Positions 47,050 through 56,004 of a stretch of 64,000 nt of DNA are shown piece after piece. A model generated the notes under the pieces. The model saw nothing but the letters and a program-made list of their open reading frames with translations. It did no database searches and was not told the DNA's origin. The stretch comes from Desulfurella acetivorans A63 (GTDB taxonomy: Bacteria; Campylobacterota_A; Desulfurellia; Desulfurellales; Desulfurellaceae). The position numbers and the translations under genes are program-made. Every line of letters starts with the position of its first letter. The first letter of the stretch is position 1. The stretch is from assembly GCA_000517565.1 (NCBI GenBank), contig CP007051.1, positions 451,171 to 515,170 of the forward strand, in the 5' to 3' direction.

Positions 47050-47922
47050 ATGAAGACAGTTTCACTTGCACTAAGTGGTGGTGCTGCAAGAGGCTATGCT
47101 CATATTGGTGTAATAAAAGAATTGGTTAGTAATGGTTTTAAAATAAATGCAATAGCAGCTACTTCAATGGGCGCCGTAGTGGGCGCTATGTTTGCAGCAA
47201 ATAGATTAAACGAATACGAAGAATGGGTTAGAAACCTTTACAAAATGGATATTATTGGTTTGCTTGATTTTAGTGTGGGTGGTGGTTTGATTAAAACGGA
47301 CAAGCTTTTCAGTGTGCTTGGGCAAATGATTGGGCCAAATGTTTTAATAGAAGATTTACCAGTTAAATTTTGTGCTGTTAGCGTTGATATTGTAAATAAA
47401 AAAGAAGTATGGTTTGATAAAGGTGATTTGCTTTTTGCAATAAAAGCTTCAAGTGCTATACCATCTATTTTTTATCCAGTTGAAAAAGATGGTCATTTGT
47501 ATGTTGATGGTGGAATACTAAATAATTTACCGGTTGGTGCACTAAGAAACACTCAAAGTGATTATGTTGTTGCAGTGGATATAAATTCAAATGTTAAAAC
47601 TAAGTATGACATAACAATACAAAAAGATGAAGAAAAACAGCAAAATTTGCTATTAAAACAATTTAATAAAATTTCAAAAAAATTTAAAAAAGATCAAAAA
47701 AAACAATATTCTATTTTTGATATAGCAGCTACATCATTTGATATAATACAAAACGCTCTCAAATCTTATAGACTGGCTGAAAACAAAGTAGATATTTTAA
47801 TAGAAATTCCTCAGGATGTTTGTAAAATGTATGATTTTCACAAAGCCTCACAATTAATCCAGATAGGTCAAATTGCTACAAAAAAAGCTCTCGAATTTTA
47901 TGGAGAAAAAGACATTATATAA
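47050..47922 (+). CDS. Patatin-like phospholipase (RssA/NTE type)
   Basis: 290 residues from ATG 47050 (no SD; leaderless arrangement likely). Oxyanion loop SGGAARGYAHIG, nucleophile Ser39 in ATSMG (the first Gly of GxSxG is Ala), and catalytic Asp in VDGGILNNLPVG. Small cytoplasmic patatins act on phospholipid acyl groups; substrate not predictable. A Lys-rich stretch around residues 195-220 may contact membrane. Confidence 0.87.
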   Translation: MKTVSLALSGGAARGYAHIGVIKELVSNGFKINAIAATSMGAVVGAMFAANRLNEYEEWVRNLYKMDIIGLLDFSVGGGLIKTDKLFSVLGQMIGPNVLIEDLPVKFCAVSVDIVNKKEVWFDKGDLLFAIKASSAIPSIFYPVEKDGHLYVDGGILNNLPVGALRNTQSDYVVAVDINSNVKTKYDITIQKDEEKQQNLLLKQFNKISKKFKKDQKKQYSIFDIAATSFDIIQNALKSYRLAENKVDILIEIPQDVCKMYDFHKASQLIQIGQIATKKALEFYGEKDII

Positions 47923-47939
47923 GTAAGTTAAATAAATAC

Positions 47940-47967
47940 TTGACAAATCTAATAACTAAATTATTAT
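47940..47967 (+). promoter_or_regulatory. Promoter of the rhodanese gene
   Basis: TTGACA (47940-47945), 16-base spacer, TATTAT (47962-47967); a strong SD AAGGAGG follows before ATG 47999. Confidence 0.6.
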
Positions 47968-47998
47968 ATTATAAGATTATATAAAAAGGAGGTTTTTT

Positions 47999-48919
47999 AT
48001 GTTTCGTAAGTGGTTTTTGGTTATTTTAGCAACTTTGTTTTTTGGCTTTTTTAATCTAGCATTTGCTAAACTAGGGATCATTAGCACAGACCAGGCTGCT
48101 CAACTAATTAGCACAAACAAAGATATTATTGTAATTGACACAAGAAGCGAAAAAGATTATTTAAACGGTCACTTACCAAAAGCAATTAACTTAACAAATG
48201 CTATGTTGAGTGAAAAAAGAGGTGAAGTGGTAGGTTTGGTTCCCCACAATAAGCAACTCGAAGAAAAATTATCAAATTTTGGTTTAAAAAAGGATGCTAC
48301 CTATATTGTATACTCTGGTGAAAATTTTGATAAACCACATTTCTTTTTAACAAATGCAACAAGAGTTGCAGCTATTTTGTATTGGGCTGGTATAAAAGAT
48401 ATTTACTACATGGATGGGGGATATGAGAAATGGGTAGATGAAAAAAAGCCAATTGCGAAAGGTGAGTATAGATTGCCTAAATCAAATTTTGTAATTGATA
48501 GAAATAGAACAACGGTTTTTTCTTTTCTTCCATTTGTTGAATGGGCATTGAATCATGAAAATCTTGTCCAATTTGTTGATGCAAGAAATTATGAGCAATT
48601 TAGCGGGCAGGATACAAAAGATAAAAGACTAGCAAGATTTGGTCACTTAAAGGGTGCCAAATGGGTTTATGTTGCAAACTATATGCAAAAAGAAAAAAAT
48701 TATTGGGTTATAAAACCAAAAGCACAAATAGAAAAGGTTTTAGCAGATGCAGGTGTTGATATAAACAAACCAATAATTTCCTATTGTAATACTGGACACT
48801 TAGCAAGTGGTTTGTGGTTTATAGGTCAAGCAATGCTCGATACAATGCTTATTAGTGATTATGATGGCTCTATGGCAGAAATCTCTCGTGAAAATGACAT
48901 ACCAATATTAGCACAATAA
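47999..48919 (+). CDS. Secreted tandem-rhodanese sulfurtransferase
   Basis: 306 residues: signal peptide (cut near LAFA, residue 23) and two rhodanese domains. The C-terminal one has the active-site loop CNTGHLAS with Cys263; in the N-terminal one the equivalent loop YSGENF has no Cys, as in thiosulfate sulfurtransferases with one active domain. Both domains carry the conserved DTR/DAR entry motif. A periplasmic sulfurtransferase fits an organism that handles sulfur outside the cytoplasm. Own promoter and hairpin, so monocistronic. Confidence 0.9.
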   Translation: MFRKWFLVILATLFFGFFNLAFAKLGIISTDQAAQLISTNKDIIVIDTRSEKDYLNGHLPKAINLTNAMLSEKRGEVVGLVPHNKQLEEKLSNFGLKKDATYIVYSGENFDKPHFFLTNATRVAAILYWAGIKDIYYMDGGYEKWVDEKKPIAKGEYRLPKSNFVIDRNRTTVFSFLPFVEWALNHENLVQFVDARNYEQFSGQDTKDKRLARFGHLKGAKWVYVANYMQKEKNYWVIKPKAQIEKVLADAGVDINKPIISYCNTGHLASGLWFIGQAMLDTMLISDYDGSMAEISRENDIPILAQ

Positions 48920-48926
48920 CCCTCCT

Positions 48927-48962
48927 ACAAAGGGCTTAAGACATTAGTTTTAAGCCCTTTGT
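48927..48962 (+). terminator. Hairpin after the rhodanese gene
   Basis: ACAAAGGGCTTAA and TTAAGCCCTTTGT form a perfect 13-bp stem with a 10-base loop. The 3' arm runs into the -35 of the next promoter rather than a T tract. Confidence 0.7.
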
Positions 48963-48990
48963 TGACAATGAAAATTAAATTTAATATACT
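48962..48990 (+). promoter_or_regulatory. Promoter of ridA
   Basis: TTGACA (48962-48967), 17-base spacer, TATACT (48985-48990): near-consensus. SD GGAGG lies before ATG 49017. Confidence 0.7.
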
Positions 48991-49016
48991 TTTTACAATA
49001 AAAAGTGGAGGTTAAA

Positions 49017-49388
49017 ATGAAAGAAATTATTTTTACTGAAGATGCACCAAAGCCAATTGGACCTTATTCACAGGCTATAAAAGTAGGTGGATTTATTTTT
49101 ATTTCTGGCCAACTTGGCATTGACAGTCAAGGTAATTTGTTATCAAACACAAAAGATCAAACGAGGCAGGTTTTAAACAATTTAAAATCTATTTTGTACT
49201 CTGCTGGTTCTAATTTAGAAAAAGTTGTTAAAATTACAATATTTTTTACACAAAAAGATGATTTTTCTATAATAAACGAAGTTTATTCTGAATTTTTTAC
49301 AAAAGAGCCTCCAGCTAGATCAGCTGTTTGTGTAGTAGCTTTACCAAAAGATGCTTTAGTGGAGATAGAAGCCATAGCCCAAGTATAA
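49017..49388 (+). CDS. ridA: RidA family 2-iminobutanoate/2-iminopropanoate deaminase
   Basis: Hydrolyses reactive enamines/imines released by PLP enzymes. 123 residues with PKPIGPYSQAIKVGGFIFISGQLG and the active-site Arg in PPARSAVCVVALPKDALVEIEAIA. ATG 49017 follows GGAGG; four in-frame codons upstream are ignored. The chemoreceptor gene follows 15 bases later, perhaps by readthrough. Confidence 0.95.
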   Translation: MKEIIFTEDAPKPIGPYSQAIKVGGFIFISGQLGIDSQGNLLSNTKDQTRQVLNNLKSILYSAGSNLEKVVKITIFFTQKDDFSIINEVYSEFFTKEPPARSAVCVVALPKDALVEIEAIAQV

Positions 49389-49403
49389 AAAGGAGAAATG
49401 TGT

Positions 49404-51002
49404 ATGAGTATTAAAAAATTACTTAATTTTTCAAATGGTTTTTATTTTTTTTGTGCTTTAGTGTTTTTTGCAATTGTGATAATGGCAGGTTTAAATTTAA
49501 AAAATATTATTCACAACTTAGATAAACAGATTGTTTACTTAAATAATATTGATAATATTTATGCTCAAAGTTTGCAAAAAGGCCATTCAACAAGAAATAT
49601 TCTTCTAAACCCAAGCGATACAAAGGCTATGCAAAATTACAAAAATGCTTCAATTTCCATGGATAAATCTTTTGATCAGTGTTTTGGTGTTGCAGATTTT
49701 AGACAAAAATCTCAACTTGAAAAACTAAAAGAGTTGCTTAAAAAAGATGATATACTGCAACTAAAGGTTCAGGCTTTATCAAGGACAGATCAAAAACAAG
49801 CATATAATTTGCTTGTAAAAGAAGAAACGCCTCAGTGGAGAAAGGCAAGATCTTTTGTTTTAGAGCTTATTTCAAATGAAAGAAAAAACTTTGAAAATAT
49901 TAAGCTGAAAATGGAAAATACAATGGCTCTGACAATTCTAATAGTAGCCATAGTAATGGTTATAATGCTTGCGGTAGTTTTGGTTGTATGGAAAATACTA
50001 TTTAATAAAATCTTTAAACCCCTCTCTCATGTAAACTCTCTTGTCTCCACCCTTGCCAAAGGTGGTGGTGATTTAACTATTGTATTGCCAAAGGACTCAA
50101 ATGACGAATTTGGAGAGCTAACAGATAATCTCAACAAATTCATATCAACACTTAAAGATATTGTTAGCCAGATTGTTTCAAAGGCAAAAGAAGTCCAATC
50201 TTCTGTAAACTCTCTTGCCACTTCAGCTGCTCAAATATCTGCTTCAAGCGAACAGGTAGCATCAAACACAAAAGAGATATCACACGCAACAGAAGACACA
50301 GCAAATGCACTATCCGGTATTGCAAGATCAACAGAAGACATAAGGGTATCTTCCGATGAAGCAAAAGAAATAACAGACCAAATGGTAAAACAAATTGAGT
50401 CCAATGTAGAAGCAATACTGGAGCTATCTGATTCTATATCCAAAGCAAGCCTTGATGTAAATGATCTAGGAGAAGCTTCAAAGAAAGTAGGAGACATACT
50501 AAAGATAATAAACGACATAACTGACCAGATAAACCTGCTTGCCTTAAATGCTGCTATTGAAGCAGCCCGTGCTGGCGAGCATGGAAGAGGCTTTGCTGTG
50601 GTAGCAGATGAGATAAGAAAACTTGCAGAAAAAACACAGAAAGCTACAGATGAAGTAGCTTTGATAATAAAATCCATACAGGAAAAAACCACAAAAGTAG
50701 TCAAAGTAATGAACCAAACTCAGCTTGATACACAGGAAAAAGCAAACTCCATTGCCCAAACCAAAGAAAGTGTTTCAGTTGTATCAGATAAAATCTCCAA
50801 TGTATCAAACCAGGTAAACTCTCTATCTGCTGCAACACAGGAGCTTTCTTCTACAGTTTCAGAGCTTGAGATGCAGGTAAAAGAAATCAGCAAAGCCCAG
50901 GAAGAAAATGCCAAAGCAGTAGAAACAATATCAGCCAATGCCCAAAACCTAAAGAACATATCAGAAGGACTGTTATCTAGCGTAGGTAAGTTTAAGACTT
51001 AA
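49404..51002 (+). CDS. Methyl-accepting chemotaxis protein
   Basis: 532 residues from ATG 49404 (8-9 bases after AAGGAG; ATG 49398 is too close). Transmembrane helices at about 9-31 and 173-197 frame a small helical periplasmic sensor (about 140 residues, four-helix bundle type), followed by HAMP and a long coiled-coil signalling domain with the hairpin tip [20 protein letters not shown] and [19 protein letters not shown]. Codon use becomes more GC-rich from about 50,030 onward, where the conserved signalling half begins, suggesting that this half was shared among paralogues by recombination. Ligand unknown. Confidence 0.95.
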   Translation: MSIKKLLNFSNGFYFFCALVFFAIVIMAGLNLKNIIHNLDKQIVYLNNIDNIYAQSLQKGHSTRNILLNPSDTKAMQNYKNASISMDKSFDQCFGVADFRQKSQLEKLKELLKKDDILQLKVQALSRTDQKQAYNLLVKEETPQWRKARSFVLELISNERKNFENIKLKMENTMALTILIVAIVMVIMLAVVLVVWKILFNKIFKPLSHVNSLVSTLAKGGGDLTIVLPKDSNDEFGELTDNLNKFISTLKDIVSQIVSKAKEVQSSVNSLATSAAQISASSEQVASNTKEISHATEDTANALSGIARSTEDIRVSSDEAKEITDQMVKQIESNVEAILELSDSISKASLDVNDLGEASKKVGDILKIINDITDQINLLALNAAIEAARAGEHGRGFAVVADEIRKLAEKTQKATDEVALIIKSIQEKTTKVVKVMNQTQLDTQEKANSIAQTKESVSVVSDKISNVSNQVNSLSAATQELSSTVSELEMQVKEISKAQEENAKAVETISANAQNLKNISEGLLSSVGKFKT

Positions 51003-51045
51003 GGTAGCTTTATCTCTTGCGCCTGGCAATGGCTGCCTACTTTTT

Positions 51046-51120
51046 GTCATTCTGAAGGGCGATTGCACGAAGGATCTCATCACTTAAAAGTGAGATCCTT
51101 CGCTATCGCTTCAGGATGAC
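51046..51120. repeat. Palindromic intergenic repeat, copy 1
   Basis: Imperfect inverted repeat beginning GTCATTCTGAAG and ending CTTCAGGATGAC, with inner arms GAAGGATCTCA and TGAGATCCTTC. It can fold into a long stem. The theme (TCATTCTGAAG...GAAGGATCTC) is a mobile-type intergenic element known by sight from many bacterial genomes. The 349-base gap between the chemoreceptor and glnA holds this, copy 2, and the glnA terminator, and no gene that I can see. Confidence 0.8.
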
Positions 51121-51157
51121 TGACTTCGCTTAACGCTTTAAGGTGACACCCTTACCC

Positions 51158-51219
51158 GTAATTCTGAAGTGCAAGCGAAGAATCTCATAAGTAGATCCTT
51201 CACATACGTTCAGGATGAC
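51158..51219. repeat. Palindromic intergenic repeat, copy 2
   Basis: Shorter, more decayed version of copy 1: GTAATTCTGAAG, GAAGAATCTCA, AGATCCTTC, TTCAGGATGAC in the same order. A third fragment (AGTGAAGAATCCCAC) may lie at about 51245-51262. Confidence 0.75.
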
Positions 51220-51300
51220 TGTCCTTTTTGTCGCCTAAAAGTTTTAGTGAAGAATCCCACATAAAGCATACAAAGCCTGTCGTTATAATATTTTTTGGAA

Positions 51301-51336
51301 TAAAAAAGGCCTGTAAGCCAAAAAATGCTTACAGGC
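51301..51336 (-). terminator. Terminator of glnA
   Basis: On the minus strand GCCTGTAAGC and GCTTACAGGC form a perfect 10-bp stem with an 8-base loop, followed by CTTTTTT. Lies 16 bases after the glnA stop. Confidence 0.88.
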
Positions 51337-51351
51337 AAGACACTTTAGTTT

Positions 51352-52764
51352 TTACACATCAAAGTACATGAAAAACTCAATTGGGTTAATTGACATACTG
51401 TATGGCTTTAATTCTTTTTCTTTCTTGTAGTCAATCCATGTTTTAATTAAATCTTCGCTGAATACATCCCCTTTTAGTAAAAACTCATGATCATCTTCTA
51501 ATGCTTGAAGGGCTTCCTCTAAACTACCGGGCGCTTTTGGCACGTTTGCAAGTTCCTGTGGCGGTAAATCATATATGTTTTTGTCAAGCGGTTCTCCTGG
51601 ATCAATTTTGTTTAATATGCCATCGATTCCTGCCATAAGCATTGCAGAAAATGCAAGGTATGGATTTGAACTTGGATCTGGAAATCTAACTTCAATCCTC
51701 TTAGCCTTTGGAGAGGATGAATACATAGGTATCCTTAGCGCTGCGCTTCTGTTTCTTGAAGAATAAGCCAGGTTAATTGGTGCTTCAAAACCAGGAACTA
51801 GCCTTTTGTATGAGTTTACAGTAGGATTTGTAAAAGCTGCTATAGCTTTTCCATGCTTTATGATACCACCCATGTAGTACATTGCAATTTCGCTTAGACC
51901 AGCATATAAGTTTCCAGCAAATAGAGGCTTTCCGTCTTTCCATAAACTTTGGTGTGAGTGCATGCCTGTGCCGTTATCTCCAAATATAGGCTTTGGCATA
52001 AACGTGACAGTTTTACCGTACATAGCTGCTGTATTTTTTACTATGTATTTATACTTTAATACTTTATCTGCCATATTAAGCAAGGTATCAAACTTCATAT
52101 CAATTTCGCATTGGCCTGCTGTTGCTACTTCGTGATGGTGTGTTTCAACTTCTATGCCAACTTTCTCAAGGTTTAGTATCATTTCTGTGCGTAAATCCTG
52201 AAGGCTGTCTGTTGGAGCAACTGGAAAGTAGCCTTCTTTGTTTCTAATTTTGTAGCCTAAATTTGGTTCTTCGTCTTTACCTGAGTTCCATATACCTTCT
52301 TGAGAATCAAGGTAATAGTAGCTTGCATTTTGTTTGATATCATACCTTATACTATCAAGGATGAAAAACTCTAACTCAGGTCCAAAGTATGCAGTATCTG
52401 CAATACCAGTGGACTTTAAATACTCTTGGGCTTTGTATGCAATGTAGCGTGGATGTTTTGGGTATGGTTGTTTTGTTATGGGATCAAGTATACAGCATAC
52501 CATGTTGAGTGTTGTTACTTCTGTAAAAGGATCCAAAAACGCACTATCTGCATCTGGCACAACAAGCATATCACTTTCATTTATAGACTGCCAGCCTCTA
52601 ATTGATGAACCGTCAAATCCCAAACCTTCTGTAAAAGTGTCTTCTTCAATAACATGCGCTGGTACGCTGAAGTGCTGCCATGTACCAAGTAAATCAACAA
52701 ATCTTAAGTCAACTACTTTTACCTCTTCGTCTTTAATAAGTTTTAAAACTTTTTCAACTGACAT
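51352..52764 (-). CDS. glnA: Glutamine synthetase type I
   Basis: ATP-dependent ammonia assimilation into glutamine, 470 residues (dodecameric GSI length). [36 protein letters not shown] and NRSAALRIP are present. The Tyr in NIYDLPPQ corresponds to the adenylylated Tyr of E. coli GlnA, so covalent control is possible. SD AGGAGG. A sigma-54 type promoter lies upstream and a sigma-54 activator gene is divergent. Confidence 0.96.
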   Translation of the reverse strand: MSVEKVLKLIKDEEVKVVDLRFVDLLGTWQHFSVPAHVIEEDTFTEGLGFDGSSIRGWQSINESDMLVVPDADSAFLDPFTEVTTLNMVCCILDPITKQPYPKHPRYIAYKAQEYLKSTGIADTAYFGPELEFFILDSIRYDIKQNASYYYLDSQEGIWNSGKDEEPNLGYKIRNKEGYFPVAPTDSLQDLRTEMILNLEKVGIEVETHHHEVATAGQCEIDMKFDTLLNMADKVLKYKYIVKNTAAMYGKTVTFMPKPIFGDNGTGMHSHQSLWKDGKPLFAGNLYAGLSEIAMYYMGGIIKHGKAIAAFTNPTVNSYKRLVPGFEAPINLAYSSRNRSAALRIPMYSSSPKAKRIEVRFPDPSSNPYLAFSAMLMAGIDGILNKIDPGEPLDKNIYDLPPQELANVPKAPGSLEEALQALEDDHEFLLKGDVFSEDLIKTWIDYKKEKELKPYSMSINPIEFFMYFDV

Positions 52765-52795
52765 AAAAACCTCCTAAGTTTACTTGGTCTATGTT

Positions 52796-52813
52796 AAGCA
52801 AAAAACGTTCCTA
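52796..52813 (-). promoter_or_regulatory. Candidate sigma-54 promoter of glnA
   Basis: Minus strand reads TAGGAACGTTTTTTGCTT: GG and GC exactly 10 bases apart, ACG after GG and TTGCT at the -12 element, close to the TGGCACG-N4-TTGCW consensus. It lies about 32 bases before the glnA start codon. Confidence 0.72.
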
Positions 52814-52869
52814 AGTTTATAATAACTTGTTTTTTTAAAGTTTTTAATTGTTTTTCTATTATAACAAGC

Positions 52870-52906
52870 TTGTATTTTGTTAACAAAATTGTATAATTGT
52901 TTACAA
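52870..52906. promoter_or_regulatory. Activator promoter with palindromic operators (possible glnA enhancer)
   Basis: Rightward TTGTAT (52870-52875), 16 bases, consensus TATAAT (52892-52897), placing transcription start at about the ATG 52906. Between the boxes is a perfect 16-bp palindrome ATTTTGTTAACAAAAT (52874-52889); a second copy of its core, TTGTTTACAA, begins at 52897, 20 bases from the first. Seen from glnA these sites are about 80-100 bases upstream of its start, a normal enhancer distance. Confidence 0.65.
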
Positions 52907-54441
52907 TGAAGAGTATTAATGTTAACGAAAATTATTTTAGCATACTTCATGAAGTAAGTAAAGTTTTGAGCAGACAAAACAATATAAGGGATGCTTTCAA
53001 AAGCATACTTAAATTGCTTTACTCTTATCTTGACATACCAGCTAGTTTTATTGCTTTGTATAACCCTATTGAAAATACATTGGAGATAAAAGAAAGCTTT
53101 GGTTTGCTCAAAAAAGAAAAATATAAAGGTGTTTTTAGAGTAGGTGAAGGCATTGTAGGAAGTGTATTTAAAAACGAGATTCCAGCAATCATACATGATC
53201 CAAAGGAAAATAAGGATTTTTTAAACAAAATGGGCATTTTAAACCGTTTTGATTTTGATGTAGTTTTTATTGGAACCGTAATAAAAATTGGTGGAGAAAA
53301 ACTTGGTGTGCTTGGTGTTTACAAAGAAAAAACGCGAAATTTATCATATGAAAATGAGATAAAGTTATTATCAATGATAAGCATTTTGATCGGTTTTGCT
53401 CAAAAAATGAATGAAAAACTTGAGTTTCAAAAAAGGACATTTGAGCAGGAAAAAGAAATTTTATTAAATAAAATAGAGATTAGAGAGCCTATAGCTGAAA
53501 TTATAGGTGTTTCAAAACCGATTGATAATTTAAAAAACACTATTTTAAAAGTTGCCAATGTTGATTCAACAGTGCTTTTAGAAGGTGAGAGCGGCACTGG
53601 AAAAAGTTTAGTTGCAAAAGTTATACATAAACTAAGTAGCAGAAAAAAAGAAGCTTTTGTTAGTATAAACTGTGCAAGCATACCAGAAAACCTATTAGAA
53701 GCAGAACTTTTTGGTTATGAAAAAGGTGCATTTTCTGGTGCAATCTCTCAAAAAAAAGGGAAATTTGAAATAGCAGATAAAGGGACAATCTTTTTGGATG
53801 AGATTGGCGACATTCCGTTATCATTACAAGGAAAACTATTAACAGTAATCCAGGAAAAGGAATTCTCCAGACTTGGTAGTCTAAATACAATTTCTGTAGA
53901 TGTTAGAATTATTGCAGCGACAAATAAAAATTTATACGATCTTGTAAACGATGGAAAATTTAGAGAAGATTTATATTACAGGCTTAATGTTATACCCATA
54001 AAAATTCCGCCTTTAATTGAGCGAAAAGAAGATATACCGATATTGATAGATTATTTTTTAAAGATATTTAACGAAAAATACAATAAAAGCGTTCAACTTT
54101 CAAAGGAAGTTTTAATAGAATTGATTAATTATAATTGGCCAGGTAATGTAAGAGAACTTGAAAATATTATAGAAAGACTTGTTGTTATGAATGATCATAC
54201 TATTTATATTAAAGATCTGCCTGCATATATTTCACAAAATATATCATTAAAAAAATATGAAATACCAACTAATAGCGACAAAAATTTACCAAATCAAATA
54301 CAAAATATTGAAAAAAAACATATAGAGTTAGCTTTGAGAGAAACAGGATTTGTCAAATCAAAAGCAGCTAGATTACTTAATCTTACTTTAAGGCAACTAG
54401 ATTACAGAATCCACAAATATAATATAAAACTGCAAAAATAA
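52906..54441 (+). CDS. Sigma-54-dependent activator, NifA-like (GAF-AAA+-Fis HTH)
   Basis: 511 residues from ATG 52906: GAF domain (about 15-170), AAA+ domain with Walker A GESGTGKS (227-234), Walker B TIFLDEIGD, and a C-terminal Fis-type helix-turn-helix (about 468-508). The sigma-54 contact loop is GAFSGA (274-279) where GAFTGA is usual; Thr to Ser is conservative. Domain order matches NifA/FhlA types rather than NtrC, as there is no phosphoacceptor domain. Divergent to glnA, so nitrogen control is inferred. No SD; mRNA probably leaderless. Confidence 0.9.
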   Translation: MKSINVNENYFSILHEVSKVLSRQNNIRDAFKSILKLLYSYLDIPASFIALYNPIENTLEIKESFGLLKKEKYKGVFRVGEGIVGSVFKNEIPAIIHDPKENKDFLNKMGILNRFDFDVVFIGTVIKIGGEKLGVLGVYKEKTRNLSYENEIKLLSMISILIGFAQKMNEKLEFQKRTFEQEKEILLNKIEIREPIAEIIGVSKPIDNLKNTILKVANVDSTVLLEGESGTGKSLVAKVIHKLSSRKKEAFVSINCASIPENLLEAELFGYEKGAFSGAISQKKGKFEIADKGTIFLDEIGDIPLSLQGKLLTVIQEKEFSRLGSLNTISVDVRIIAATNKNLYDLVNDGKFREDLYYRLNVIPIKIPPLIERKEDIPILIDYFLKIFNEKYNKSVQLSKEVLIELINYNWPGNVRELENIIERLVVMNDHTIYIKDLPAYISQNISLKKYEIPTNSDKNLPNQIQNIEKKHIELALRETGFVKSKAARLLNLTLRQLDYRIHKYNIKLQK

Positions 54442-54470
54442 AAAGCGCAAACAGACTTAGCTGTTTGCGC
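54434..54470 (-). terminator. Terminator of the small secreted protein gene
   Basis: GCGCAAACAG and CTGTTTGCGC form a perfect 10-bp stem with a six-base loop; on the minus strand it is followed by TTTTTATTTTTG. It may also end the activator gene from the other side. Confidence 0.8.
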
Positions 54471-54481
54471 CAGTGCTTTAA

Positions 54482-54659
54482 TTAGCAACCTTCTACTTTT
54501 GGTTTTGCGGCTTTCTTTGCAGCTGCTGTTGGAGCTTTCTTTTCTACTTTTTTCTCAACTTTCTTTTCTACTTTTTTTTGCTCAGCTGCTTTTGCGCCAA
54601 GAGAAAGTGCTGTGGTTAAAAACATTGATGCAACCAACATTGCTAAAACTTTTTTCATG
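54482..54659 (-). pseudogene. Small Lys-rich secreted protein, frameshifted
   Basis: ATG at 54659 after GGAGGTATGGC opens a signal peptide (MKKVLAMLVASMFLTTALSL). The frame then stops early, but the next frame continues with GAKAAEQKKVEKKVEKK..., an Ala/Lys/Val/Glu repeat ending in EGC at 54482. Dropping one T (minus strand; AAA at 54599-54601) gives an uninterrupted 58-residue secreted protein with a repeated KKVE unit. SD, signal peptide and terminator all look functional. Function unknown. Confidence 0.65.
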
Positions 54660-54733
54660 CCATACCTCCATTAAAAATTTTTCAAATTATAGTAACTTTA
54701 AAAGTGCAAGTCAAGCATTTTTTTATTAATATA

Positions 54734-55987
54734 TTAATATGTTGCTCCATGTTGCAAAAGAAAATTGTACACTGCTTGATTACCACTTTCTTTTGCTGCA
54801 CCAAGTGCAGTGCCTCCAACGACACTTCTTGCATTTACATCGGCACCATGAGCAATTAAAATTTTACAAATTTCTAAATTTCCATAATAGGCAGCATACA
54901 TTAGCGGGGTTGATCCATTTTTATCTTTAACATTTGGGCTGATGCCTTGAGCTAATATCTTTTTTACAAGTGTAGCGTTAGAGTTTGATACAGCTTTAAA
55001 TAAATCTTCTGGTGTGTATGATTTTTGTGATACATTTTCTTTTGTTTTTTGTGTAACAGTTGATGTTTTACTGGTATTTACATTTGGATGAATAATATTT
55101 TCGCTAATTTTTTTAATATCTGCTTTATTAAGCTTCCATTCATTTCCAGATTTAATTAACTCCCAGGTACCTTCGTATGTACTAACTACTGCTCCATCTT
55201 TTATTTTATCTTGTGCTGTTACTATAACATTTGCTTTGGATGTTTGATTATCAAGCTGCGTAATTTCTACATTTTTAAGTTCTGTTGATATAGTGTTTTT
55301 AAAACCATCAGACCAAAGATTGTAGGGTTGTTTTGTTTGAAAATTGCTAGAAAGCACGCTATAGGCTTCCCGCAAGTTATTTGGTATGTTTTGATAGTAA
55401 GTTTTAATTGTATTTAGGATAGCGTTTTTTTCTTCTTCAAGATTTTGCGGCGTTTGGTTTTGCGTGGCATTGGTTGTTTGTGTTTGTTGAGTGATCATGT
55501 TTGAGCTTAATTCTCTAAGTTTTGCGCATGCAATTGAATTATTTTTATTGCAAGCTATTGTATAGAAATTAATTGCTTGAGCTTCATCTTTTGGAATTTG
55601 TGTACCATTTGCATACATATCTGCAAGTCTAACGCAAGAATCTGTATTACCTTTATTGCAGGATTTAGCAAGCAGTTGAGCAGCTTTTGAATACTCTTTT
55701 TTGTCAATTAACTCAAGTGCTTTTTTGTGTAAAGAAAACATGCTTTTGTATACAAAATAACCCCCAAAAGCCGCTATAGCAATTAATATAATAACAATTA
55801 TAGAAACAAGCAATGAGTCATTTTTAGGTTTTTGAGTAATGTTTAAATCTGTTTTTAGCGAGTCTTTGGATGTGTCAGCTTGTTTTGTCTCTTGTTTTTG
55901 TTCGTTTTGTTGCGTAATATTGTAACCACAATACTTGCAAAACTTTGAAGAATCATCTATTTCTTTGCCGCAATTTGGACAAAACAT
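54734..55987 (-). CDS. Zinc-ribbon membrane protein with Sel1-like and ankyrin repeats
   Basis: 417 residues of mosaic build. Residues 3-21: zinc ribbon, CPNCG...CKYCG. A membrane helix at about 61-82 separates this from an outer part with Sel1-like repeats (SCVRLADMYANGTQIPKDEAQAINFYTIAC, about 115-155), an NTF2/SH3-like segment (about 185-300), and three C-terminal ankyrin repeats (NGSTPLMYAAYYGNLEICKILIAHGADVNA). The zinc ribbon is cytoplasmic if the helix is N-in. Protein-binding role likely; nothing more can be said. Confidence 0.8.
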   Translation of the reverse strand: MFCPNCGKEIDDSSKFCKYCGYNITQQNEQKQETKQADTSKDSLKTDLNITQKPKNDSLLVSIIVIILIAIAAFGGYFVYKSMFSLHKKALELIDKKEYSKAAQLLAKSCNKGNTDSCVRLADMYANGTQIPKDEAQAINFYTIACNKNNSIACAKLRELSSNMITQQTQTTNATQNQTPQNLEEEKNAILNTIKTYYQNIPNNLREAYSVLSSNFQTKQPYNLWSDGFKNTISTELKNVEITQLDNQTSKANVIVTAQDKIKDGAVVSTYEGTWELIKSGNEWKLNKADIKKISENIIHPNVNTSKTSTVTQKTKENVSQKSYTPEDLFKAVSNSNATLVKKILAQGISPNVKDKNGSTPLMYAAYYGNLEICKILIAHGADVNARSVVGGTALGAAKESGNQAVYNFLLQHGATY

Positions 55988-56004
55988 GTTTTACCCCTTT
56001 AACA

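Noticed and set aside
50231..50704. 157-codon minus-strand frame inside the chemoreceptor gene
   Set aside because: Caused by the heptad-biased codon pattern of the coiled coil on the other strand; Ser/Ala-rich without domain or RBS.
51046..51219. CRISPR-like array
   Set aside because: Two unequal palindromic copies without regular spacers; no CRISPR array was seen anywhere in the window.
52789..53196. 135-codon frame on the minus strand between glnA and the sigma-54 activator
   Set aside because: Overlaps the activator GAF domain in antisense and covers the promoter region; composition is that of a shadow frame.
54599..54613. CUU-U slippery site in the small secreted protein gene, like the RF2 frameshift
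   Set aside because: The local CTT T matches the slippery codon, but there is no stop codon in the next position and no upstream SD-like stimulator, so the resemblance is probably chance.
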